Source: Rhizophagus sp. LPA8_4_AMF (Eukaryota > Glomeromycota > Glomeromycetes > Glomerales > Glomeraceae). Taken from it: DNA of 63,341 nucleotides. A program made the translations under genes and the position numbers. The stretch is from positions 1 through 63,341 of the forward strand of contig JADRCO010000047.1 in assembly GCA_021464525.1 (NCBI GenBank), read 5' to 3'. This document shows positions 25,238-38,500 of this stretch, in pieces. The stretch's first letter is position 1. Each line of letters opens with the position of its first letter. The notes beneath the pieces are model-generated. The model did no database searches and was not told where the DNA came from. It saw only the letters and a list, made by a program, of their open reading frames with translations.

Positions 25238-26230
25238 ATTGTAGATATAAAGTCAAATTTCATTATTAGGTTATTATTGAATCATCATGATAAACAAATA
25301 ATGCGACAAATCATTTTTCTTCAGAATTATGCATTTGACATAAAAGCAGAAGTTATTTTTGTTTATCAAATATTTTATTATAAAAAATATAGAACTAATG
25401 GATTCTTTAACTTTATTAAAGTTAAAAAATGTATCCGTAACTATTTAATTGGAAATGTATTTTAACATTAAGAAAATTAATATAAATTAGTATATCCGAT
25501 TTGTTTTTTGTTGAATAAACTCTTATGATAACATATCTGTTATTTATCCAGATAGTTGCAGGAATCTGCAGAAATATACGCATTTTTCTGATGCCAATTC
25601 CCAGTGACAACCTATTGAGTTAAGACTTAAGATAATATCAATAGATCATTAAACTACTCAACTTGACACGAAAATTTTTTGTGTAATTAGCAGATACAGT
25701 ATAGGGATCTGTATTCAGCCACTAATATTACGAATTGACCAAAATTTTTTTATAAAAAATTTTTAGACACTTTAAATAAAATAAAAATTTATCAAGTTGT
25801 AACAATTTAAAAGTTAGATAATTAATTTAGACAGTTAATATTAATTTTCGCGTAAAAATATTTTCCTTTTATAAAATAAACTTATTATTAAATACCGTAA
25901 TGTAATGTAGATCATGATGTAGAACAGGCAGTTATATATCCCATGATTTATAAAATCCTGAGTTATGATTGGTTAATATTAATGTCACGTGATTAACGCA
26001 TTATCTGATACTTTTTAACAATAAATAAATAAATTTTAATCAAATTCATATGATCAGATACTATAGCAGTTTCCTCCGTATATATTTTATACTTTCGTTG
26101 CCGGAATATATCATTATAAACTCCCTTTATTAATACTATTAATTATCGTGAAAGAATAGTCAATAACCTTAAGAATAACTATTACCTTTGCTAATATATT
26201 CACTTTATTACTCTTTATTTCTATTTTGGT
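25238..26230. other. Spacer between TMA46 and the truncated CUL3 paralogue
   Basis: No gene seen. Parts of 25240-25610 recur at 38500-38760. The word ttgacacgaaaattttttgtgtaatt occurs here at about 25661 and again upstream of the other two CUL3 copies (about 32694 and 38850), so this is shared 5' flank of the duplicated unit. Confidence 0.6.
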
Positions 26231-28498
26231 ATGAGTAGCCGTAAACAGCCAAAAGGAAAGATAAGGCCGCCAAAGAAACCGGTAAGTTTAGTTACTTTAT
26301 ATAGTCCGGTTTTGTCTATCAGACTTAGAAGCAAACCTATCTTTTATGTTTTATAAAAATGTGTACTTATCATTTTTAATATTCCTTTTTTTTTTTTTAA
26401 TAAAGACTTAATTATAAAAAAAAACTTATTTATTTAAATATGTCTTCACGTCGTTTTCAGAATTCCGCTGACGCCCAATTCACTGACAATTGGGATCGTC
26501 TAGCTCAGGCTATTCGCGAAATTCATAAAAAAAATGCGTCGATCCTATGTTTTGAAGAACTTTATCGTAATGCAAGTAACCTGGTGTTTCATAAAAATGG
26601 AGACAATAAAACTGCAGTAAAGTTATATAATGGTGTAAGAGAAGTTATTACACAGCATCTGGAAGAAGTTGCTGTTTCACAAGTAGTACCGGCATTCCAT
26701 TTTTCAGATACAAGTAATTTACAAACAAACCCTAGAGCAAATTTCTTGAAAGTTTTAAAAACTGTTTGGGAGGACCATACTACATGTATGCTTATGATCA
26801 GAGATATTTTTATGTTAATGGTAAGTTAATGATTTTAAGTAAAGTTTTGTATTACGTAAATCATTTTGTGCGAGGAAAATTTTTTCTTGTTATAGGTTAC
26901 ATCTAATAATTGCACTATAACTAAAGGATCGGGTTTACGCAAAAGCTGCAAACGTTCCTCTCGTTTATGATCTCGGATTGAATCTATTTAGAGACACAAT
27001 CGTTCGATCACCGAATTATCCAATTCAGACTCATCTTCTTAAAGCACTCTTACAGCAAATTAAGCTTGAACGAGAAAATGAAATTATAGATCGTACTAAT
27101 GTGAAAGCAGTAATTGACATGTTACTGGAATTGACTGACGCGTCGACTAAAGATACAATTTATACAACTGATTTCGAAAATAAGTTCTTAGAAACAAGTT
27201 CGGAATATTATAGAGTTGAGGGACAAATGCTTGTAGGAGAATATGATGCTTCAGAATACATGAAAGAGGTTAGAATATATACATATATTCTGTACATATA
27301 TACATACATATATATATAATCTCATCTTTTAGGTAGATAATCGACTGAATAAAGAAGAACAGCGTGTACTTCATTATCTTTCACCGACTACAAAACCAAA
27401 GATTCGTAATATTGTAGAAGAGGAGTTAATTTCAAAACATCTTAAGACAGTAATTGAGGTACGCTTTATATAGTATGAAATTTTTTTTGGGTTTTATAAT
27501 TACATGAAATGAATTGTTGTTTTTTTTTTATTCTAGAAAGGTCTAATTCCTGTGCTAAGAAATGAAAAAATGGATGGTAAGTTTCTTGTATTTATCGTTC
27601 AATGATTATTATATTTTTATAATATTATTTATTTAATTTAGATCTTGGAAGGATGTATAAATTGTTCGGGCGAGTTGCAAAAGGTCATGATGAAATGAAA
27701 TCTGCTATTAGTGATTATATACGTGAACTTGGTAAAGCGATTAATGAAACAGTAACAAGTAATACAACTGTCGAAGGTAGTAATGCATTTGTTGATAAAC
27801 AAACGGAAGTTACTGTTGCTTTAAGATGGGTACAGGAGGTTCTAGACCTTAAAGACAAATTCGATAAAATTCAGAATTTAGTTTTATCTAATGATGAAGC
27901 ATTTCAAACATCTTTTAATGAGGTTTGTCAGTACAAATGTTTTATATCTATATTTCTCAAGATGATTATCTTTTTATTGACGCTTATAAATTTTTTTTAA
28001 AAGGCTTTTGAATATTTCATTAATAAGAATCCAAAATCACCCGAGTTTATATCATTGTTTATTGATAATAATCTTAAAAAAGGATCAAAGAAGGTTAGTT
28101 TGACATAATATTTATTTTCTTTAAATAACATTCATCTTAAGCAATTACCAATTTTACAATTTTAGGAAACGGAAGAAGAGATTGATAGTGTGTTGGATAA
28201 AGCTATTACATTGTTTCTCTTCATTGGAGAAAAAGATGTATTTGAACGATATTATGAACAACATTTAGCTAAGCGTTTATTACTTGGAAGCAGTTTTAGT
28301 GATGATGCAGAAAAGCGTATGATAAGTAGACTTAAGGTGCGTCACTAGTCTATGATTATAAATGCTTCACTTTTTATTTAAATATTTGTTTCATATATAC
28401 TTCAGATTGAGGGCGATTATCAATTTATCACAAAACTAGAAGAGATGGTCAATAATATGAGAATATCATCTAATACAACGTCAGATTTCAAGGAGTAA
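26231..28498 (+). CDS. Truncated cullin-3 paralogue (N-terminal half only)
   Basis: Nine exons, join(26231..26281,26461..26820,26927..27268,27333..27458,27537..27576,27642..27922,28004..28093,28166..28336,28406..28498), encode 517 aa, and the frame is open throughout. It carries the N-terminal extension ([17 protein letters not shown]) and the three cullin repeats, which in CUL3 bind BTB adaptors. It stops at DFKE plus TAA, where the complete copy continues EYLDKL. It therefore lacks most of the C-terminal domain: the RBX1-binding region, the winged-helix domain and the neddylation lysine. Splice sites and frame are intact through nine exons, unlike the copy at 33745. A dominant-negative or adaptor-sequestering role is possible inference; a young pseudogene is the alternative. 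Confidence 0.75.
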
Positions 28499-29204
28499 TT
28501 TGTTTCAGAAGTATAGCAAGCTTTTTTATATGGAAAAAAGGTTAAACTTGTTTAAATTAAAAATTTTTAACTTACGGTAATTATTTACATCTTAAGTTAT
28601 TAATTATATATTAATAGCTTGATAAAAAAAAAATTTGTAAAAGGATTCCTGATAAATCAATTATTTATTCTTCTTACTTTTTTATGTAATCAGATCCAAA
28701 GATAATAAATGAACTGTGTAATATATTTAAAAAAAAAATTATCAACTGTAAAGTAAATTGTGAATTTACGTACATTTCTAAAAATATAAAGTTTGTATTT
28801 TATTTAAAAAGGTTAATTACATATTCAATTAAAATGGCAAGATTAAATTTGTGCAATTGTCAGCCAAAAAAAAAAATATCAAATTCCTTTTATAAAATCA
28901 ATTTTTAAGTAAATTTGTAATTTAAGATGGAAAATTAATAAATAATTTATTATTTTACTTTTCAATTGTTTATATGTAAATATTTCTTTTTTTCTTATTC
29001 TTTTTTTTTTTCCTTAAAAACCTTTCTATTATAAAAACTATTCTTGAATATTAGGTTTTTCTATTGTGATTTGATATATATAAGACTGATTGAGAAAATG
29101 TATAACAAAAGTCAGTTTACAGATTCTAGAGGAATTTGGTATGTATATTTCTTTGTTATAAAAAGCAAAATATATATATCTTTATTATTACCTAAAGCAA
29201 AATA

Positions 29205-29310
29205 TATTTATCCCTTTATTACCTTTACTTTTACATTACATTTTTACTTTTATCTCTACCTCTATCTTTACCTTTACACTATAATTTTACCTCTACTTTT
29301 ATACCTTTAG
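29205..29310. repeat. Pyrimidine-rich imperfect tandem repeat
   Basis: Repeated units like ctttacc, ctctacc and tttac run for about 100 bases, giving a strong strand bias (almost no G on the plus strand). Such tracts can form triplex or act as slippage sites; no function is visible. Confidence 0.55.
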
Positions 29311-30427
29311 ATTATACTACTGTATATTAAACTACATTTTTATAATATTTATTTAAAATTCTATTTTATACTTTTAAAATCTATTTTTATTTTTTACTAT
29401 ACATTTGTATTTAATTTATAAATGAAATTATATTATCTTTATTTTCTTTATAATTAAAACAACAAATTGTAATATTAAAAAATTTTATATTTTAAAAGTA
29501 AAAAATAAAGAAATAAGCAATTTTTTATTAATTGGAATTCTTTAATATTATATTAATAATTGAATTAATTTTTTTAATTTCTAAAAATAATATAGGAATT
29601 TTCTTCAACAAAATTCAAGAAAAAGACTTTTTTCATCAATAATTATATGATTAATTTTATATAAATGATTAAATAAATATTTTAGTATTAAACTTTTTAT
29701 TTTTATAACTTTTACTACTTCAGCAATTGAACTTTTCACTTTTATAACTTTATTACTTTAAAAATTGAACTTTTCACTTCTACAACTTTTATTATTTAAT
29801 AGTATAAATATTTATTTTGATCTTGTAAAAAATGATATGTAATAGTAAAGCATCCATTTAAGCTTATAGAAAAGTTAATTATCAAAATTAATGGATTTTA
29901 TTATGTAAAATTCTTAAAATTATTTTCTATTTTACCATTTGCATTTTAATTAATTTTAATAATAAATAATTTTATCATTTTGTCATATCAAAATTTACTA
30001 TTTCAGTATTAATCTTTTTTATTTTTGGCAAACAACTTTACTTATAATAAAAAATTCAAATGGTATTTTCTATAACATCATATAAGTAGTAAATAACAAA
30101 TTTAATTCATTTTTAAGAGTATATTAAGCTGAATTTTTTGGATGTAATGCATATAATAAGAAGTAATTTGGTATTTTTCAAAAATTTTAAATTACATATT
30201 CTTGTTTTTAACTAATAATTCAAATTTAATAAAATTTGTATCATTGAATTTGTCTTACTTAATAAAAGAAATCCAATAACAATAATTTTATTTTTTTATT
30301 TTTAATATTTACTGAAAAACAATATAAAGTAATTTTTTTATTTAATATAAATGATAAATATTTGGAATCCTATAATATTACAACTGTTAAGTATGTTATT
30401 TATATTATATAAAATTTGTTATAAATA

Positions 30428-31112
30428 CACTTCCCTACAAAAAGTATCTGACTACCCTAAAAGTTAAAATATAACCAAGAAAATTGAATTTTCTAATAAT
30501 AATTTTGCAATTATTTTAAAGTATAAAGTATTTAAAACTAAAAAGTGTTTTTTTTGCTTAGATTATAGTAAAATTTTGCGTAGACATTTAATTAAAAAAA
30601 TGTGGAAAATTTTATCTTTTAAACCAGAAGAGTCACAGGAAAATGGATGCCAAATTTCGATTCTCTGATTAAAAAATAACTTAGATTCCAAATATCACAA
30701 AAGTCTGATCAGTAGTTGTTGAGAAATTGTCTTCTAAAGGTCATGAATTTTTCCAAATTTCATATGTAGATTATCATTTTTACTGAATTTTGATGATTTT
30801 CAAAGGCAAGTTTCTTATTAACTACTGATCCTGTCCTTTTGATATTTGGAACATAAACTATTTTTTAGTTAAAGAATCGAAATTTGGCATCCATTTTACT
30901 GTAATTCTTCTGGTTAAAAGGATAAAATTTTTCACATTTTTTTTAATTAAATGTCTATGCAAAATTTTACTATAATTCAAGTAAAAAAACACTTTTAAAT
31001 AGTTCTAAATACTTTATATTTTAAAATAATTGCAAAATTTTTATTAAAAAATTCAATTTTCTTGGTTGTTTTTTAACTTTTAGGGTGGTTGGATACTTTT
31101 TGTAGGGGAGTG
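30428..31112. mobile_element. Tc1/mariner-like non-autonomous element with very long inverted repeats
   Basis: 685 bp. The left end, cacttccctacaaaaagtat, and the right end, atactttttgtaggggagtg, are inverted repeats. The complementarity extends inward about 300 bp on each side with mismatches, meeting in a short middle near 30740-30800. It is flanked by TA on both sides (30426-30427 and 31113-31114), as expected for Tc1/mariner target duplication. No transposase frame is present. Confidence 0.75.
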
Positions 31113-32819
31113 TATATTATATTATTACGTTAATAATTTATACAAGAATTTTGTTATATAATATAACACATTATTTATTTCTGCTATTTATAATTTCACA
31201 AAAATAATAATTTTTTACCAAAATTATATATAAGTAATTATAGCATCAATATATTATTAATTATACTGTATTTTTAATATGTAGTTTATTGATATAATCT
31301 TTAAGTTTTAATGAAAAATCCAATTTTAATCTATATTTTCTAAGATCAAATATAGTTAATTTTAGAAAAATAAATAGTTGACTTCTCTAATTATTTTAAA
31401 TATAATTATATTTCCCTTTATAAGAATATTTATATTAGTCCAAATTATTTAATAAACTTATTAATAAAACCTTCTCTTTAGTCACATCATATATATAGTA
31501 TTTTTATAATCATACTATTTTTTATCAATTCCAAAAGGTATAATTATATAATATTTTTTCAACTTTAATAAGTAACAATAGGACCCTGCCTACTCCTAAG
31601 ATAGGTCATCCCTAAGTCTAAGGTAAGGTTTATATGTAAAATTTATTGTAAATCTTACTATAAAAGGAAATTTTATGTTACATTGTTATGATTTTTTTCC
31701 TTTTTAGCTAATTAACCAATAGAATTTAAGCCAATCCTAAGGTAAGGTTTCATATAAAAGTTGACAATATAAATTAATATAATATCTTAAAGTTTTTCTA
31801 CATGATATTTTTCTTTTTATTAATAAGACTTGATATATAAAAATAAATATCTTGTAACTTATTTAATAATTTTTTTCTTATTAATTTTTGTAAAAAAGCC
31901 ATTATTAAGATTTAATTTACTTAATTTTTATTATTTCTCTAAAACTTTATAAGTTTGTTTGTTTTAAATTTCTTAGAGTTTTCATTTACAGAAGTAGTAA
32001 AAGTTGTTGAAATAAATGGTTCAATTACTAAAATAGTATAACCATTTATTTGCTTAGTCTTTCTAAAGCATTGATCACCATGCTATACATGTGGTCAAAA
32101 TTTGGAATTTGAGATTTGGGATTGGCAATTTTGAATTTAAGCAGTCATGTATACATCATATAATCTTCAGCCTGAACTACCTCATTAGAAGTTATATGCA
32201 ATCATGTGTTCCTTTCCATCATCCTTCATTTGGAAGAATACAGCACCAAGTCCAATACCAGACACAACAGTATAAATGGTGAAAGATATAGGACTCTTTC
32301 TTCATTAGCCAAAATTAGTAATACTTCTGCATTACAATCTATAATTTTTTATTCAGTTACAATTGATTATTATTATAAAAGTCAATTAATAATGCTAAAT
32401 AAATTCAATATGAAATAAAGTTTTAACTATTTACTGATAAAGAAATACTAAAGAAATAGTATCGAAGTTATATAATAAAAAAGGATATTTGTAATAAAAA
32501 GGTCATTATATAATATGCATTTAAATAACCAAAATTAACGATTAATACATTGGATGTGATCTCTATTATAATAATCCGAGATCCTAGTTCAACAGTCCTG
32601 TTCTAATAATATCAAAGATCACGCAACGTTTTATTAAATCATCAAAAAAAAAAAAACCCTTACGAAACGTTTTTTTTTTTAATTAAATACAATTTGACAC
32701 GAAATTTTTTTGTGTAATTAGCAGATAGAAATTTTTTAGCAAGCCAGCAATCGGGAATTTTAAAGAAAAATCGAAAATCCCACAGAACCTCTATACTCAG
32801 CCATTTTATACTTTTAAAA

Positions 32820-33520
32820 ATTTTAATCAATAACCAATAACTTTATGATATCGGTCGAAGACCGAATCCAATAACTATTTATTAAGGTCAGTATCTATAA
32901 TCACCCATCCAATACTGTTATAGTTCGTCCACTAGGAATATTGCGGTGAACAATAATTACATATTATTGGATGAATAAACTATATAATAGTCTAATAGCG
33001 GCACGTAATGCCGTTAGACTATTATATAATTTAAATCATCCAATAATAATATTATCGGTTTGACGGGACTGTTCATGCAATTTTTATAATAAACTCCCGT
33101 TATTATCCAATAATTTTAATATTATGCTAATACATAGTAATATGAGAAAACCGACCAAAATAACAATTATGTAAAATCTGCATGAACTTATGAGGATAAC
33201 TGTTAATTTCAAATATTGGATTTCTCATAAAAATATCGGTCAGTAAAATCCCGTATGTTCCTAATCGACTGAACAATAACTTTAAATTGATAACTTTAAA
33301 ATAGATCAGTAATTCAGTACCATTTTTAAAATAACTTTTTAAAACAATGTAACAAACTAACAATGGCAACATGTAGATCAGTAGATCACAATTATTAAGC
33401 AAGGTTATTTTCAGTCGATTAGATTTTAATGAACATTGGTCACCGCAGTATTTCTATTACTCGGTTATTGGAAGGTTTTCGACCGATATCTCTATTCCCC
33501 ATCCAATAACTATTTATTAT
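32820..33520. repeat. Nested cluster of dispersed repeats
   Basis: Outer pieces containing tatcggtcgaagaccg (about 32850) and gttttcgaccgatatc (about 33465), each near ccaataactatttat, look like ends of one element. Inside lie a copy of the 7027-7235 repeat (32952-33201) and a segment at 33204-33285 that is the reverse complement of 4700-4770. A local palindrome surrounds gcggcacgtaatgccg near 33000. Confidence 0.6.
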
Positions 33521-33744
33521 AATTTAAAATCAGGTCTAAAATGATAAATTCCTAATACTGTACTAATTAAATATTCAAGACAGTTATCTATTATGTAATA
33601 TTAAATACTGATTTATGATTGGTTAATAATATCGTGATGCATATATCATCTGACACTTTCTTATCAAGATGAATTAATAACCCTATTACCTTTGCTAATA
33701 TATTCACAAACCACCACTTTATTACTCTTTATTTCTATTTTGGT

Positions 33745-35900
33745 ATGAGTAGCCGTAAACGGGCAAAAAGAAAGACAAGGCCACCAAAGAAATCGGTAAG
33801 TTTAGTTACTTTATATTGTCCGGCTTGTCTACTTATTTATTTAAATATGTCTTCACGTCGTTTTCAGAATTCTGCTGGCGCCCAATTCACTGACAATTGG
33901 AATTATTTAGCTCAGGCTATTCGTGAAATTCATAAAAAAAATGCGTCGATCTTAAGTACTGAAGAACTTTATCGTAGTGCATATAACATGGTGCTTCATA
34001 AAAATGGAGACAAATTATAAGAGAAGTTATTACGCAGCACCTGGAAGAAGTTGCTGTTTCACAGGTAGTACCAGCATTCCCTCTTTCAGATGCAAGTAGT
34101 TTACAAACAAACTCTAATGGAGCTGGTGAGGCAAATTTCCTGAAAGTTTTAAAAACCGTTTGGGAGGACCATACTACATGTATGCTTATGATTAGAGATA
34201 TTTTAATGTATATGGTAAGTTAATGTTTTCAAGTAAAGTTTTGCAATTATTTCCTTTTCGTAAATCATTTTGTGAGGAATATTTTTTCCTGTTTTAGGTT
34301 ACATCTAATAATTACACTATAACTAAAGGATCGGATTTACGTAAAAACTGCAAACGTTCCTCTTGTTTATGATCTCGGATTGAATCTATTTAGAGACACA
34401 ATCGTTCGATCACCGAATTATCCAATTCAGACTCATCTTCTTAAAGCACTCTTACAGCAAATTAAGCTTGAACGAGAAAATGAAATTATAGATCGTACTA
34501 ATGTGAAAGCATCAATTGACATGTTACTGGAGTTGACTGACGCGTCGACTAAAGATACAATTTATACAGCTGATTTCGAAAATATGTTTTTAGAAACAAG
34601 TACGGAATATTATAGGGTTGAGGGACAAATGCTTGTGAGAGAATATGATGCTCCAGAATACATGAAAGAGGTTAGATACATACATACAGTACATACATAC
34701 ATACATATATATAATCTTATCTTTTAGGTAGATAAGCGACTAAATGAAGAAGAACAGCGCATACGTCATTATCTTTCACCGATTACAGAACCAAAGATTC
34801 GTAATATTTTAGAAGAGGAGTTAATTTCAAAACATTTTAAGACAGTAATTGAGGTACGCTTTATAGTATAAAAAATTTTTTAGTTTTACAAATTACATGA
34901 AATGAATTATTGGTTTTTTTATTCCAGAAAGGTTTAATTCCTGTGCTAAGAAATGAAAAAATGGATGGTAAGTTTCTTGTATTTATCGTTCGATATTTAT
35001 TAATTTTTTTATATTTTTTATAATATTAATTTTATTTAATTTAGATCTTGGAAGGATGTATAAATTGTTCGGGCGAGTTGCAAAAGGTCATGATGAAATG
35101 AAATCTGCTATTAGTGATTATATACGTGAACTTGGTAAAGCGATTAATGAAACAGTAACAAGTAATACAACTGTCGAAGGTAGTAATGCATTTGTTGATA
35201 AACAAACGGAAGTTACTGTTGCTTTAAGATGGGTACAGGAGGTTCTAGACCTTAAAGACAAATTCGATAAAATTCAGAATTTAGTTTTATCTAATGATGA
35301 AGCATTTCAAACATCTTTTAATGAGGTTTGTCGGTACAAATGTTTTATATTTATATTGCTCAAGATGATTATCTTTTTTATTAATGCTTATAAATTTTTT
35401 TTTTTAAAAGGCTTTTGAATATTTCATTAATAAGAATCCAAAATCAGCCGAGTTTATATCATTGTTTATTGATAATAATCTCAAAAAAGGATCAAAGGAG
35501 GTTAGTTTGACATAATATTTATTTTCTTTAAATAACATTCATCTTAAGTAATTACCAATTTTACAATTTAGAAAACGGAAGAAGAAATTGATAGTGTATT
35601 GGATAAAGCTATTACATTGTTCCGCTTTATTGGAGAAAAAGATGTTTTTGAACGATATTATGAACAACATTTAGCTAATCGTTTATTATTTGAACGCAGT
35701 GTTAGTGATGTTGCAGAAAAGCGTATGATAAGTAGACTCAAGGTATGTCACTAGTCTATGATTTTAAATGCTTCACTTTTATTGTTAATATTTGTCTCAC
35801 ATATACTTCAGATTGAGAGCGATTATCAATTTACCACAAAACTAGAAGAGATGGTCAATAATATAAGAATCATCTAATATCAATGTCAGATTCAAGGAGT
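33745..35900 (+). pseudogene. Cullin-3 pseudogene
   Basis: Exon order and splice sites match the CUL3 copies at 26231 and 39179, but the frame is broken. In the second exon a 10-bp deletion after gacaaattat shifts the frame, giving an immediate TAA at 34018-34020. The last recognisable exon has a further deletion (aagaatcatctaatatcaatg) and the same TAA after caaggag as the copy at 26231. Later exons are absent; homology ends near the inverted-repeat element at 35983. Exon 6 (35054-35334) is almost identical in protein to that of the copy at 26231. Confidence 0.85.
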
Positions 35901-35982
35901 AATTGGATAAATTTTGTTTCAGAAGTATAGCAAGTTTTTTTAATATAAAAAAGGATAAATTTGTTTAAAATCGAAATTTTTG

Positions 35983-36420
35983 ATACCGTAAACGGTGGGT
36001 TATCGGTGGGTTATAGTACCCCTTAAAGTATAGTACCTACTCATAAATTTGATTTAAAAGATTCGGGTACTATGCATGAAAAACTTTCGCTTAATTTTGT
36101 ATTGTATACTTACTTCTTGGGGACATTATACTTAAAATTTAATACGAATACAAAAATTATTATTATTATACTGTATTTATTAAAATCGTTACGGCATTAG
36201 TATTCAATTAAATTCATTTTCATAATCAAACTCTCCATATTTCATTCGTATCAAAGTCTACTAAAAAATAAAACATCTTTATGTGTTTAGGTTATACAAA
36301 GGGGAATTTATGATTAAATTGATCTTTCTGAATTGCTTCGATCATAAGCAAATTTGGCTAACCCCCAGAAGCTTTGAATTTATATAATACCCGGGTACAA
36401 TAGTCCATCATTTACTGTAT
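35983..36420. mobile_element. Inverted-repeat element at the end of the CUL3 pseudogene
   Basis: The left end, ataccgtaaacggtgggtta, and the right end, which read in reverse complement begins atacagtaaatgatggacta, are imperfect inverted repeats; both lead into tagtaccc/ttgtaccc words. About 438 bp with no coding capacity. It starts exactly where similarity to CUL3 stops. Confidence 0.55.
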
Positions 36421-37587
36421 ATTATTTAAAAACTTTAAAACTGGAGCCAATTAATTAATTAACTATTGTATCAAAATTTCTAAACTATAAACAGGTCAAA
36501 TTATCTAATGTAATTATATTCTTCAAACTTATGTAATTTTTTAAGATTTTTTTTACAACTAAATATATGAATTAATACAATTGGCAGCAAAAAAAAAAAT
36601 AATAATAATTTTTAATATTAACTAATGTTATATAGCAAGAGAATCTCCATATCTAGTGAACTAATTTAACATTTTACATTTAATTCTCTTGATATTAGTT
36701 TATTAACTAGCCTATTTTCATTTTATGCTGATAAACATATAAAAATACTTTTTAATTTATTTTTATTATAAAAATATGTAGAAATAATTTTTCCAGATGT
36801 ATGTTAAATTCCGGTTTTACTATATATATTAAAAATAAAGCTCTGTAATAGCTTGCAATCTGGTTCGATCACTTCAAATTGAGCTATTTCAAATTAAAGA
36901 AGCTTGAACTGGTAATAGATTTAATTCAAAAAGCTCAACTGGTAATAATATATTTAATTTATGCTAGGCTGTCTAGTATAAAATAGAAGAAACAAAAAAA
37001 ATATAAAATAATTATTCCAATTGGTTATGCTATATAATAATTAACTGTGCCAATCAGTTAATAATCTTTTTTGCTTAAACTTTTTAAAACTATCAATAAA
37101 TGAATATTATCATAAAAAGCTAAACAATTATTGCATGGTTCGAATTTTCCCACATCAAAAAAGCTAGGGAATAATTAGTCCTCGATTGGATTTTATCCGA
37201 CCTAAAATTTTTAGGTCGAACAATAGAATGACACATGACCGAAATTGCAACCGACTATTATTGGCTGTATGTCACTTATGTCACTTGCCCTGAGCTTTTT
37301 TTGCGGTTAAGGCGCGATATAGCGAATTCTTTTAGATAAAAGTTTTGTTTTGTAATTAGAATAGTTCTTTCCTTCGAATTCTAAAAAATGAAACTATTAC
37401 TAGCTCGAATTTCCACGAATTTTCTTAATTTCTCGCGAACTTTTCGTAAAGTTATAGTTAACACTGAATTTTTTTACAATACTGTAAGTATTCTAGTTTC
37501 TCGTTTTAAGAGTTTGAGCCTAATTTTAAATTTTTTAATCATACTTTATATATTTGTTTTATATATTTTATTTAGTTTTGTGCAATT
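36421..37587. other. AT-rich spacer; possible orphan first exon at its end
   Basis: No gene is supported. At 37388-37483 an ATG opens a frame reading MKLLLARISTNFLNFSRTFR and on to FFYNT, followed directly by a GTAAGT donor. The peptide is basic and serine-rich, like a mitochondrial presequence, but no downstream exon other than the TMA46 relic was found. A palindrome, gacctaaaatttttaggtc, lies near 37200. Confidence 0.4.
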
Positions 37588-38500
37588 ATTTAAATCAGTT
37601 CAAGTACAACAAAAAGTGCCATTCGGGGTCAATCCTAAGACAATTCTTCTTCAAGTATGGACAATATTAAAAGGTGGACAATATTGTAAGTGTAAATTCT
37701 CTCATGATTTGAATGTTGAAAGAAAAAGTGCGAAAATTTGTTAATATACCGATTCAAGGAACAATGATAAGAAAGCTGGTTATATGGTAATTTTGAACTT
37801 ATTAATTAACCAAAGTTTAATAGACAAAAAGTGCATGTATAGACATGCTCTCTCGCCTGGTTTTGTGTTGAAAAGCAAAGCTCAAAATAAAGCTGAAGGG
37901 GAAGAGTAATAACAGATCACTATTGAAGAGTTCTTAGAAACAGAGGTAAATCTTGCAAATGTTTCCCATATGTTGATCAGAACGTGTAATTTACTGATAA
38001 CTTTAACAAACTTTCAGGCAGCATAAATTAGAATCTACCTCACACCAGTTACTCTTGAAACTTTCACTGAATGGAAGAAGAATCGCAAGGTAAAACTGGA
38101 AGCTGAGGAAGAACTTAAAAAGATCCGCTAAAGAAGCAGCTTTCAAAGTTGGTAAAGCTCAAGTCATATCTTGTCGTGATCTCTTCACGTTCAATCTTGA
38201 CCTTGTTAACCATCTAGAAGATTATGATGATGATGATGATGATATTCTCGATCTATCTGGCTATAAACAAGAAGAAGAACAAGGAGGAACTAAACTGAAC
38301 AAGATTTTCATGAACAATCAGATGAAGCAATAAAGAAAATATTGCTGAAAATCCTTATGAGGAAGGTAATAATAGTAATACCAGCAAATAATAAACATAA
38401 AGCACAAGGACAATTCTTGTCACTGAAGAAGGTTAGAAGGTTTAGAAGTTAAAGAGGATTTGTTTGCGGCAGAAGATCTGGATGAATTAGGAAGAATGAA
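37588..38500 (+). pseudogene. Partial TMA46 pseudogene
   Basis: Similarity begins at the [14 protein letters not shown] region of TMA46 exon 2 and runs to the acidic C-terminus. The first exon is missing, and the third exon (second-finger first half, around WFWECPNGG) has been deleted. Stops and frameshifts occur: TAA after ERKSAKIC at 37742, and a frameshift in the acidic tail. The first finger is degraded (FKAGQCQ region replaced). The flank downstream still resembles 25240-25610, so the copy arose with the neighbouring CUL3 segment. Confidence 0.85.

Larger units (their letters stand above)
28499..33744. other. Long AT-rich spacer with repeats
   Basis: No supported gene in about 5 kb. It holds a pyrimidine-rich tandem stretch (about 29205-29310), short repeats with aattgaacttttcacttt near 29728 and 29765, an inverted-repeat element (30428-31112), a taaggtaaggttt repeat near 31620 and 31738, and a nested repeat cluster at 32820-33520. 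Reading frames are short and without splice logic. Confidence 0.6.

Noticed and set aside
29044..29310. 88-aa frame rich in Tyr/Leu/Phe
   Set aside because: Translation of a pyrimidine-rich tandem repeat with no family features or splice logic.
33127..33402. 91-aa minus-strand frame
   Set aside because: It sits in nested repeats and is not open in the related copies.
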